Translations under genes and position numbers: made by a program
Part shown: positions 26,984 through 33,631 of the stretch, piece by piece
Layout: the number at the start of each line of letters is the position of its first letter
Numbering within the stretch: position 1 is the stretch's first letter
Notes under the pieces: generated by a model
Seen by the model: the letters and a program-made list of their open reading frames with translations, nothing else
What the model was told of the DNA's origin: nothing
Database searches by the model: none
Origin: Actinomycetota bacterium
Lineage (GTDB): Bacteria; Actinomycetota; Acidimicrobiia; Acidimicrobiales; Ilumatobacteraceae
Assembly (NCBI GenBank): GCA_963169215.1
Contig: CAUJEE010000082.1
Coordinates: 1 to 33,631, forward strand
Direction: 5' to 3'
Length of the DNA stretch: 33,631 bases

Positions 26984-27535
26984 TCAGAACTCGACCTTGG
27001 GCACCTCGCGGCTGGCCTCGTCGGCCTCGAAGTACTCCCGCTTCTCGAAGTTGAACATGCTGGCGATGACCACCGTCGGGAAGGTCTGCAGCTTGTTGTT
27101 GTAGCTGAGCACCGAGTCGTTGTAGAACTGCCGCGCGTAGGCCACGCGACCTTCGGTGGCCGTCAGCTCCTCCTGCAAAGCAAGGAAGTTCTGGTTGGCC
27201 TTCAGGTCGGGGTAGGCCTCACTGAGGGCGAACAACTGGCGCAGGGCGCCAGTGAGAGCATTGTCGGCCGCGGCCTGACTGGCCGGGTTGGGGGCCGCGG
27301 CGATCGCCGCGTTGCGGGCGTTGATGACCGCTTCCAGGGTCTCTCGCTCATGGGCCGCGTAACCCTTGACCGTCTCCACCAGGTTGGGGATCAGGTCGAT
27401 TCGGCGCTTCAGCTGTACGTCGATCTGCGACCAGGCATTGTCGACCTGGTTGCGCTTGCGCACCAGCGCGTTGTAGGCGGTGATGACGTAGAGCACCAGC
27501 ACCACGACGACGGCGATCACGATGATCCAGACCAT
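26984..27535 (-). CDS. lemA: LemA family protein
   Basis: N-terminal TM then YNALVRKRNQVDNAWSQIDVQLKRRIDLIPNLVETVKGYAAHERETLEAV; GGAGG SD; next to htpX. Confidence 0.95.
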   Translation of the reverse strand: MVWIIVIAVVVVLVLYVITAYNALVRKRNQVDNAWSQIDVQLKRRIDLIPNLVETVKGYAAHERETLEAVINARNAAIAAAPNPASQAAADNALTGALRQLFALSEAYPDLKANQNFLALQEELTATEGRVAYARQFYNDSVLSYNNKLQTFPTVVIASMFNFEKREYFEADEASREVPKVEF

Positions 27536-27578
27536 GAGGTCCTCCGGGGAGAGCTCGGAGCGCCACGCGGATGCGGCG

Positions 27579-28769
27579 CTACTCGACCAGCATACGGGAG
27601 CGGCGCACCCGGCGTTGAGCCAGCCACCGCGGCCCGGTGGAGTGCCCCGCGCGGGGCGACTCGGCGATGGGCTCGCCGTCGATCTCGGCGGAGCGCATGG
27701 CGAGCGCGTGCATAGAGAATCGGTCGGCGCGGCACTGGCCGGCGGCCACCAGCCGGTGCCGTAACTCGGGTTCGTCGAGCGCCCGGCGCAGCGCGGCGGC
27801 CAGTTCCTGGGCATCACCGGGCGGTACGAGCAGCGAGTCGACATCGTTTGTGGCAACGTTGCGGTACCCGTCGAGCGCGCTGGCGACCACGCAGGTGCCG
27901 GCGGCCATCGCCTCGATCAGCACGACGCCGAACGACTCACCGTGCAACGAGGGAGCGCAGAACACGTCGGCTGCTTTCAGCCTGGCGATCTTCTCCGCGT
28001 CGTCGATACGTCCGAGCCAGACGAGGCGTCGGTCGTCACTGCTGCGGGCCCGCAGCCGCTCGGTGTCGGGACCGGTGCTGGCGATCCACAGGGTCACTTC
28101 CGGGTCGAGCAGTGCCATCGCGTCGAGCAGCACATCGAGGCCTTTGCGCTCTTCGTGGCGGCCGCAGAAGAAGATCGTGCGCCCGCCGGTGGGGTGCACG
28201 GGCGAGTTGCGGTACGCGTCGAGCTCGACGCCGTTGAACAGAGTCTCGTACTCGCCCGGGACGGCGCTGCCCACCAGTGCCTGCGCGTCCTTCGACACCA
28301 CCACCTTGCGGGCGATGTTCTTCGCCGCCGCCCGTACAAGGCCTGAGAGCCGGTCGTACAGGGCGATCTCGCCGGCTGCGTGGAATGTTGCCACCAGCGG
28401 TGCCGGATGCACCAGCAGCGCGGTCATCGTCGGCCCGGGGGCGAAAGGCTCGTGCACGTGCAGCACGTCGAACTGCTCGTCGAACAGCACGCGGATGGTG
28501 CGCAGCGTTGCCGCCGGATCGGGCGCCACCGGCGCGATCGACCCGTTCGTGGCGGTGGGCAGGCTGTTGCCGAGAGGGGTGACGAAGGTGGCCGGAGGTG
28601 GCCCGTCGCACGGGCCGAGTACCCGCACCTCGATGCCCATGCGGCGCAGCTCGCGGGCCAGCCCCATCACCTGCGCCTGCACTCCCCCCGGCACAGACAG
28701 GCTGTACGGGCAGATCATTCCCACTCGCAACGCGCGCGCACCCTGCTCATGTCGCGCGGCCGGGCCCAT
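27579..28769 (-). CDS. pimA: GT4 glycosyltransferase, PimA-like (phosphatidylinositol mannosyltransferase)
   Basis: RVGMICPYSLSVPGGVQAQVMGLARELR, VLHVHEPFAPGPTM, FFCGRHEERKGLDVLLDA, APSLHGESFGVVLIEAMAAGTCVVASALDGYRNV. Confidence 0.82.
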   Translation of the reverse strand: MGPAARHEQGARALRVGMICPYSLSVPGGVQAQVMGLARELRRMGIEVRVLGPCDGPPPATFVTPLGNSLPTATNGSIAPVAPDPAATLRTIRVLFDEQFDVLHVHEPFAPGPTMTALLVHPAPLVATFHAAGEIALYDRLSGLVRAAAKNIARKVVVSKDAQALVGSAVPGEYETLFNGVELDAYRNSPVHPTGGRTIFFCGRHEERKGLDVLLDAMALLDPEVTLWIASTGPDTERLRARSSDDRRLVWLGRIDDAEKIARLKAADVFCAPSLHGESFGVVLIEAMAAGTCVVASALDGYRNVATNDVDSLLVPPGDAQELAAALRRALDEPELRHRLVAAGQCRADRFSMHALAMRSAEIDGEPIAESPRAGHSTGPRWLAQRRVRRSRMLVE

Positions 28770-28805
28770 CACCCCGACGCTACCCCGCTGCGCTACCTTC
28801 TCGTC

Positions 28806-29552
28806 ATGGCCGACAGCAGCAGTGCCGCCAACGCGACCGATAGTGCCAGCACACCGAGTGGCTCACCGGTACCTGGTCTGTCCGACCTGCTCGGTCTGGC
28901 GGGAGTGCTGGGAACGAACAATCCCTTCTCCGGCATCAGCAGGTCGATCGGTCAGTTTCAGCGCGGAGTGGGCCAGTTTCTGGAGAGTGTCGAGAAGTTC
29001 AACGCCACGATGGACGAGTTGAACGGTGTCGCCGTGCGCGTCAACGCGCTGCTCGACAGCGTCGAGGAGCCGGTCAAGGCCTTCGTGCCGCAGGTGACGC
29101 GCACCATTCGCGCCACCGACGCGCTCGTCGAACAACTCTCCGGCCCGGCCTCGCGTTTGGGCCCCGCGCTGGTCGAGCTCACCCAGCGTCTGGGGCCGTT
29201 GGCGCAGTTGGCCGAGTCGGCCGGTGGTTGGTTCGGGTTGCGCCCGCTGGCCGCACTGCGCGGTGGCGGCGGCAGCGCCCGCACCGTCACCCACCAGCCT
29301 CCCGCGCCACGCGACGATCTTGACGGCCTCGGAGCGCCGGTGACTCCCCAGACCAAGCCCCGACCGCAGACCAAGGCTCGACCGCAGGCAAAGGCAACGT
29401 CGGCGCGGCCAGCGGCGAAATCGCGGGGCCAGACGACGCAGAAGGCCGTCGGCACCAAGCGGGCGTCGTCGGCTTCGTCGAGCAAGGCCCCAGCCAGCGG
29501 CGGGCGCACCCCCGCTCAGCGCGCCAACTCCACTCGCAAGCCAGCGCGCTGA
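28806..29552 (+). CDS. Amphipathic/coiled-coil protein with basic Ala/Lys/Pro-rich C-terminal tail, unknown function
   Basis: TACCTT-N6-ATG start; helical FNATMDELNGVAVRVNALLDSVEEPVKAF region followed by TKPRPQTKARPQAKATSARPAAKSRGQTTQKAVGTKRASSASSSKAPASGG tail. Confidence 0.75.
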   Translation: MADSSSAANATDSASTPSGSPVPGLSDLLGLAGVLGTNNPFSGISRSIGQFQRGVGQFLESVEKFNATMDELNGVAVRVNALLDSVEEPVKAFVPQVTRTIRATDALVEQLSGPASRLGPALVELTQRLGPLAQLAESAGGWFGLRPLAALRGGGGSARTVTHQPPAPRDDLDGLGAPVTPQTKPRPQTKARPQAKATSARPAAKSRGQTTQKAVGTKRASSASSSKAPASGGRTPAQRANSTRKPAR

Positions 29553-29575
29553 GCCGAGAGCGACCCGCTCCGGCT
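29552..29575. terminator. Hairpin between convergent genes (candidate bidirectional terminator)
   Basis: AGCCG-A-GAGCG-ACC-CGCTC-CGGCT: 10-bp stem with one bulged A and 3-nt loop, overlapping both flanking stop codons. Confidence 0.6.
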
Positions 29576-30629
29576 AGGAACTCTTGGCGACGAACGGCAG
29601 CGGCACGATCCGGCCGGACAGCGCGCCTCCGCGCACGTCGACCGTGACAGCGTCGCCTTCGCCCACCGTCGGTGCGAGCAGCGCGAGCGCGATGCCATGG
29701 CCGAGTATCGGTGAGAAGTTGCCGCTGGTCGTGGTGCCCACGACCTCCCCCGCGCGCAGCACTGCGCATTCGGCCCGCGGCGGCCGCCGGCCCTCGGTGG
29801 CGATGCCGCGCAACACCCGCGCAACACCGCGATCGCGCTCGGCAGCCAGTGCCTTGCGGCCTCGAAAGTCGCCCTTGTCCCACGACACGACCCAGCCGAG
29901 TCCGGCCTGCAGCGGGGTGATCCCCTGACCCAATTCGTGCCCGTGCAACGGCAGGCCGGCCTCCAGGCGCAGCGTGTCGCGTGCGCCCAACCCGGCTGGC
30001 ATCACGCCCGCGGCGACGATCGCGTCCCACAGGTCGCCGGCGACGTCCGCCGGCACTGCGATCTCCACACCCGCCTCGCCGGTGTAACCGGTGCCCGCCA
30101 CAGTGCACTGTGCGCCACGCCACGAGGCTCGCTCCACCCGGAAGCGCCCAATCGCCCCGGCCTCGGGGAACACATCTGCCAGCCGCTGCTTGGCCTGCGG
30201 ACCTTGCACCGCGAGCACGGAGCGCGATGCGGTCGTATCGGTGCCGCCGATCGCAGCGGTGACGCGGTCGGTGTTGGAGGCGTTGGGCATGACGTCGAAG
30301 ATCTCGTCGTCGATCCACCAGACGATGATGTCGTCGAGCACCGAGGCGTCGGCCTCGTCGAGCAAGTGGGTGTACTGGGCCCGGCCCGGCGCGACCTTGC
30401 CGAGGTCGTTGGTGAAGGCCGCTTGCAGCGCGGCGAAGGCATCTGGACCGGCAACACGGACCGTGCCGAGATGCGATACGTCGAACACGACTGCATCGCG
30501 TCGGCAGGCGAGATGTTCCTCGATCGTTCCGGCCGGGTAGGCCACCGGCATTTCCCAGCCGCCGAAGGGCACCAACTTCGCGCCGAGGGCGCGGTGGCGG
30601 TCGTCGAGCGGGCTGAGCCGGTCGCTCAT
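29574..30629 (-). CDS. gcvT: Aminomethyltransferase (glycine cleavage T protein)
   Basis: LSPLDDRHRALGAKLVPFGGWEMPVAYPAGTIEEHLACRRDAVVFDVSHLG; GYTGEAGVEI; ATGA overlap with the MerR gene. Confidence 0.95.
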   Translation of the reverse strand: MSDRLSPLDDRHRALGAKLVPFGGWEMPVAYPAGTIEEHLACRRDAVVFDVSHLGTVRVAGPDAFAALQAAFTNDLGKVAPGRAQYTHLLDEADASVLDDIIVWWIDDEIFDVMPNASNTDRVTAAIGGTDTTASRSVLAVQGPQAKQRLADVFPEAGAIGRFRVERASWRGAQCTVAGTGYTGEAGVEIAVPADVAGDLWDAIVAAGVMPAGLGARDTLRLEAGLPLHGHELGQGITPLQAGLGWVVSWDKGDFRGRKALAAERDRGVARVLRGIATEGRRPPRAECAVLRAGEVVGTTTSGNFSPILGHGIALALLAPTVGEGDAVTVDVRGGALSGRIVPLPFVAKSS

Positions 30630-31084
30630 CAGCCGGCCTGGGCCGAGGCCAGCGGCGCCGCGGCTACGTTGCCGAGTTCAACCAGCGAGGCATCGAGGTC
30701 GGTCTTCACACTGCCGATCGCGAGCAGGTTGAGCACGCCTTGGCCACCGCGCTTGACGATGTCGATCAGCGCGTCACCGTCGCACAGCAGCACGTCGCTG
30801 CCGCTGATCACCAACGTCGCCGAGGCGATGTCGGAGTCGCCCTGGGTGCGCAAGTAGGCGAACGCCTTGCGCACGGATTCGAGCTTGATGCCCGCGTCGA
30901 GCAGGCTCTTGATCACCCGCAACTCGAGCAGGTCGCGGTAGCTGTACAACCGGCGGCTGCCGCTGCCGGCGGCATCGCACAGCGAGGGACGCACCAGGTC
31001 GGTGCGCGCCCAGTAGTCGAGCTGGCGGTAGGAGATGCCCACCACCGCTGCCGCCCTGGTGCCGCTGAAACCCTCTTCGCCCAT
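30629..31084 (-). CDS. MerR-family regulator (Rv1830-like position)
   Basis: MGEEGFSGTRAAAVVGISYRQLDYWARTDLVRPSLCDAAGSGSRRLYSYRDLLELRVIKSLLDAGIKLESVRKAF; GGAGG SD 6 nt before ATG at 31084. Confidence 0.88.
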   Translation of the reverse strand: MGEEGFSGTRAAAVVGISYRQLDYWARTDLVRPSLCDAAGSGSRRLYSYRDLLELRVIKSLLDAGIKLESVRKAFAYLRTQGDSDIASATLVISGSDVLLCDGDALIDIVKRGGQGVLNLLAIGSVKTDLDASLVELGNVAAAPLASAQAG

Positions 31085-31090
31085 TGTCTG

Positions 31091-31154
31091 CCTCCTCGCT
31101 CGCTTGTGTCGCTTGCTCGCTCTGCCGCTTGCTGGTTCTGTCACTTGCCAGGCT
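31091..31154. repeat. Degenerate 16-bp tandem repeat (4 units) upstream of the MerR gene
   Basis: Minus strand AGCCTGGCAAGTGACA|GAACCAGCAAGCGGCA|GAGCGAGCAAGCGACA|CAAGCGAGCGAGGAGG; last unit ends in the SD. Confidence 0.65.
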
Positions 31155-31265
31155 GCTCGTCCGCCCGTTCGGCGAAGCCTCGTATCGGGTTGCTGACAGC
31201 GGAGTAACTACGTCGCTGTAACGGGGTGTTGATCGTACGTCTGCGAGCGCGCGCCGTCAAGCACG

Positions 31266-31288
31266 CTGCGCGCGGGCATTGCGCGCAG
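31266..31288 (-). terminator. GC-only hairpin downstream of the BFN gene (terminator-like, no U tract)
   Basis: CTGCGCGC-GGGCATT-GCGCGCAG, perfect 8-bp stem. Confidence 0.4.
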
Positions 31289-31307
31289 AGCGCGCGATTG
31301 GAGCAGA

Positions 31308-31802
31308 TCAGCCCTCGAAATCCTCCGGGCGCACGTCGTCGAGAAAGTCGCGGAACTCGTCGAGGATCGCCTCCTCGTCGTCGCCGTCCTCGGTCTCGCT
31401 CATCTCGACCGCAGCTTCGTCGAGCAGCGACTCGGTAGCGAAGATCGGTGACCCTGTGCGCACCGCGATGGCGATCGCGTCGCTCGGCCTGCTCGAAACC
31501 ACCGCTTCGCCGCTGTCGGTGCGCAGATGCAACTCGGCGTAGAAGGTGTGGTCACGCACCTCGGTGATCACAACCTTGTCGAGGCGGGCGCCGAGGGTTG
31601 CCAGCAACACCACCGCGAGATCGTGGGTGAGCGGCCGCGGCGGCACTATGCCCTCCAGCGCGGCGTGGATCGCGGCTGCCTCTGGACCTCCGATGAGAAT
31701 TGGCAACACCCGGCCTCGTCCCTCGTCGGTCTCGCGAAGCATCACCACCGGCGTGTTCGCCGGCAACTCCACGCGCACTCCGAGCAACTCCATCCGTACC
31801 AC
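31308..31802 (-). CDS. Bifunctional nuclease (BFN/DUF151) family protein
   Basis: MELLGVRVELPANTPVVMLRETDEGRGRVLPILIGGPEAAAIHAAL..., SRPSDAIAIAVRTGSPIFA; GTG start at 31802 (TACGAT-N8-GTG) or ATG at 31793. Confidence 0.9.
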   Translation of the reverse strand: MVRMELLGVRVELPANTPVVMLRETDEGRGRVLPILIGGPEAAAIHAALEGIVPPRPLTHDLAVVLLATLGARLDKVVITEVRDHTFYAELHLRTDSGEAVVSSRPSDAIAIAVRTGSPIFATESLLDEAAVEMSETEDGDDEEAILDEFRDFLDDVRPEDFEG

Positions 31803-31840
31803 TACCGCCGATCGTACCGTCGTCGTCGGTCGTCGGTGGC

Positions 31841-32722
31841 TCAGTCGTCGAGAAGGTGTGCCAGTGCGAGCGCGAGCATCACTTGGCGTAGTTCGCCACC
31901 GAGTCGCGACAGTTCGTTCAGAGTCTCCACTGCCTGGCGGTGGCTCTGCGGGTTGCGCTGACGCAGCATGGGCAGCACCAGTTGCTCGAACAGGTTGGCC
32001 TCTCGTTCGGCCGAGTAGCGCCACCCGCGCAGGTGCCGCGCCTCGACACCCCGGTCGAGGAATCCCTTGCACGCGCGGGCCACTTCGAGGTCGGACGGCG
32101 TGTAGGCGGCCGCTGGGCCGGGAGGCCGGCGGGCGATCAACCCGAACGATTCCAGGTCGGCCAACTGCTTGTTGGTGATCCCGGCGTGGATGCAGAGTTC
32201 GTTGGCGGAATAGCCGTCGGGCGTACCGCCGAGCACCGAAGGCGGCACGTCTCCCGGCCCGGCGAAGAACGCAGCAGCGTCGGCCGACGGTGGCGGGGCG
32301 GGCGGCGCCGACGGCGGTGGCTGGCTTCCCTGACGGTTCTGCGCCGCTGGGTGGTGTTCGGTCGGCACCGGCGTGCCGGCGGGGATGTCGAGTTCGCCGG
32401 TCTCGTCGAAGCCGTCGTCGAGCAGGGTGACGTTGCGGATCCCGCGGGGCGCACTGATGCTGCCGCTGTCGTCGATCTGCCCGTTCTCCAGACGATCGCG
32501 GATGACCCGCAGCGGCAGGAAGTTCTCCCGCTGTTCGCGCAGAATTACGCGCAGGCGCTCGACATCTGCCTCGTAGAACTTGCGGTAGCCCGAGGCAGTG
32601 CGCTCCGGATCGATCAATCCCTGGCTCTCGAGGAACCGGATCTTGGAGATGGTGACGTCGGGGAACTCCTCGAGGAGCAACCCGAGCACCTCACCGATCG
32701 ACAGGTAGGGGCGCTCCGACAC
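31841..32722 (-). CDS. ftsR: MerR-family regulator, FtsR/Rv1828-like
   Basis: YLSIGEVLGLLLEEFPDVTISKIRFLESQGLIDPERTASGYRKFYEADVERLRVILREQRENFLPLRVIRDRL; between FHA/GarA-like and BFN genes as in mycobacteria. Confidence 0.85.
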   Translation of the reverse strand: MSERPYLSIGEVLGLLLEEFPDVTISKIRFLESQGLIDPERTASGYRKFYEADVERLRVILREQRENFLPLRVIRDRLENGQIDDSGSISAPRGIRNVTLLDDGFDETGELDIPAGTPVPTEHHPAAQNRQGSQPPPSAPPAPPPSADAAAFFAGPGDVPPSVLGGTPDGYSANELCIHAGITNKQLADLESFGLIARRPPGPAAAYTPSDLEVARACKGFLDRGVEARHLRGWRYSAEREANLFEQLVLPMLRQRNPQSHRQAVETLNELSRLGGELRQVMLALALAHLLDD

Positions 32723-32725
32723 GCG

Positions 32726-33211
32726 TCACCTGTCCGCCTTCTCGAAGAACACCAACCGGAACTTCCCGACCTGCAACTCGTCGCCCTGGCGCAGGGGTGC
32801 TTCGTCGATGCGGGTGTTGTTCACGTAGGTGCCGTTCAAGGAGCCAGCGTCGCGGACGACGTATCCGGCCGCGGTGCGCACGATCTCGGCGTGACGGCGC
32901 GACACGGTGATGTCGTCGAGGCTGATCGCGCACTCTTCGTGACGGCCGAGGGTGGTGACCGGTGCGTCGAGGTTGAGTGCGAGACCTGCTTGTGGGCCAT
33001 TGCGCACCACCAGGGTGGCAACGTCGTCGGGCAAATCGGACATGTGCACGACGATGTCGTCGGCGCTGCCGGGAGCATCCTGCAAGGGGTCGACGTTCAC
33101 CAGCGTGATCGTGCGGTCGTCGATGTTGTCGAGTACCGCGCCGCAGGACGAGCAGAAGCCCGCTTCTGGCGGGTTGCGGTGCCCGCATTTGTTGCAGAAC
33201 ACGTGGGCCAT
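32726..33211 (-). CDS. FHA-domain protein, GarA/OdhI-like, with N-terminal zinc ribbon
   Basis: MAHVFCNKCGHRNPPEAGFCSSCGA (two CxxC knuckles) then TTLGRHEECAISLDDITVSRRHAEIVRTAAGYVVRDAGSLNGTYVNNTRI. Confidence 0.9.
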   Translation of the reverse strand: MAHVFCNKCGHRNPPEAGFCSSCGAVLDNIDDRTITLVNVDPLQDAPGSADDIVVHMSDLPDDVATLVVRNGPQAGLALNLDAPVTTLGRHEECAISLDDITVSRRHAEIVRTAAGYVVRDAGSLNGTYVNNTRIDEAPLRQGDELQVGKFRLVFFEKADR

Positions 33212-33222
33212 CGCGCGTCAGA

Positions 33223-33603
33223 CTAACCCTCTGTCAGCGCCCGGTAACCGGCCGCGTCGAGCAAACCCTCGGTCTCGGCCGGATCTGTGAATTCGATCTC
33301 GCAGATCCATCCCTCACCGTACGGATCGCGGTTCAGCAGATCGGGCGAGGAGTCGAGCGCCTCGTTCACTGCCGAGACCGTCCCCGACAGTGGTGAGTAG
33401 ATGTCGCTGACCGACTTGGTGCTCTCCACCTCGCCGAAGGAAGCCCCGGCCGCCGCCGACGCGCCGACCGCGGGTAGCTGCACGTAGACCACGTCGCCGA
33501 GAGCGTCCTGGGCGTAGTCGGTGATTCCGACCCGGGCGCGTGTGCCGTCAATGGCGACCCACTCGTGGTCGCGGGTGTAGCGGAGCTGCTCGGGAACCTG
33601 CAT
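33223..33603 (-). CDS. gcvH: Glycine cleavage system H protein
   Basis: LRYTRDHEWVAIDGTRARVGITDYAQDALGDVVYVQLP, SFGEVESTKSVSDIYSPLSGTVSAVNE (lipoyl-Lys motif ESTKS). Confidence 0.97.
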   Translation of the reverse strand: MQVPEQLRYTRDHEWVAIDGTRARVGITDYAQDALGDVVYVQLPAVGASAAAGASFGEVESTKSVSDIYSPLSGTVSAVNEALDSSPDLLNRDPYGEGWICEIEFTDPAETEGLLDAAGYRALTEG

Positions 33604-33631
33604 GGATCCGACACTAGTGCGTCGGCCCGCC

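Noticed and set aside
27601-27640. GGCGTTGAGCCAGCCACCGCGGCCCGG as a possible third member of the palindrome family
   Set aside because: Shares only a short GGCGTTGAG core and lies within the pimA-like coding end without the 12-21-12 arms.

Overview
This is a high-GC actinobacterial chromosomal window; gene content and weak synteny suggest an Acidimicrobiia-like lineage, which is inference. It is dense in housekeeping genes. From left to right it holds a partial tRNA-Val(GAC), hemW, a BldD-like regulator, the hrcA-dnaJ-rsmE operon with a CIRCE operator, an MFS exporter plus photolyase pair, a family-A DNA polymerase, lepA, rpsT, holA, comEC-like and comEA genes, a VNTR-led lipoprotein gene, patA-like and pgsA-like genes, ruvCAB, a peroxiredoxin, yebC, pdxT/pdxS, a secreted MBL-fold lipoprotein, htpX-lemA, a PimA-like glycosyltransferase, and the gcvT-MerR-BFN-MerR(FtsR-like)-FHA(GarA-like)-gcvH block. 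I see no CRISPR array, prophage, transposon or recognisable defence island. The most notable non-coding signals are: (1) a dispersed family of paired palindromes found at two loci 12.8 kb apart, both with 12-21-12 bp arm/loop/arm geometry and an identical 61-bp period; (2) tandem repeats that run directly into or contain the Shine-Dalgarno sequence at three genes (dnaJ, a lipoprotein gene, a MerR gene); (3) a BldD-like protein whose c-di-GMP signature reads RQD-X8-RGDD, with an AGTGA-N7-TCACT operator-like site upstream; (4) a recurrent TANNNT-N6-8-start architecture at about 12 genes, suggesting extensive leaderless transcription; (5) a CIRCE operator that straddles the photolyase stop codon. 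Start codons were refined by eye. All product calls come from motif recognition, not database searches.
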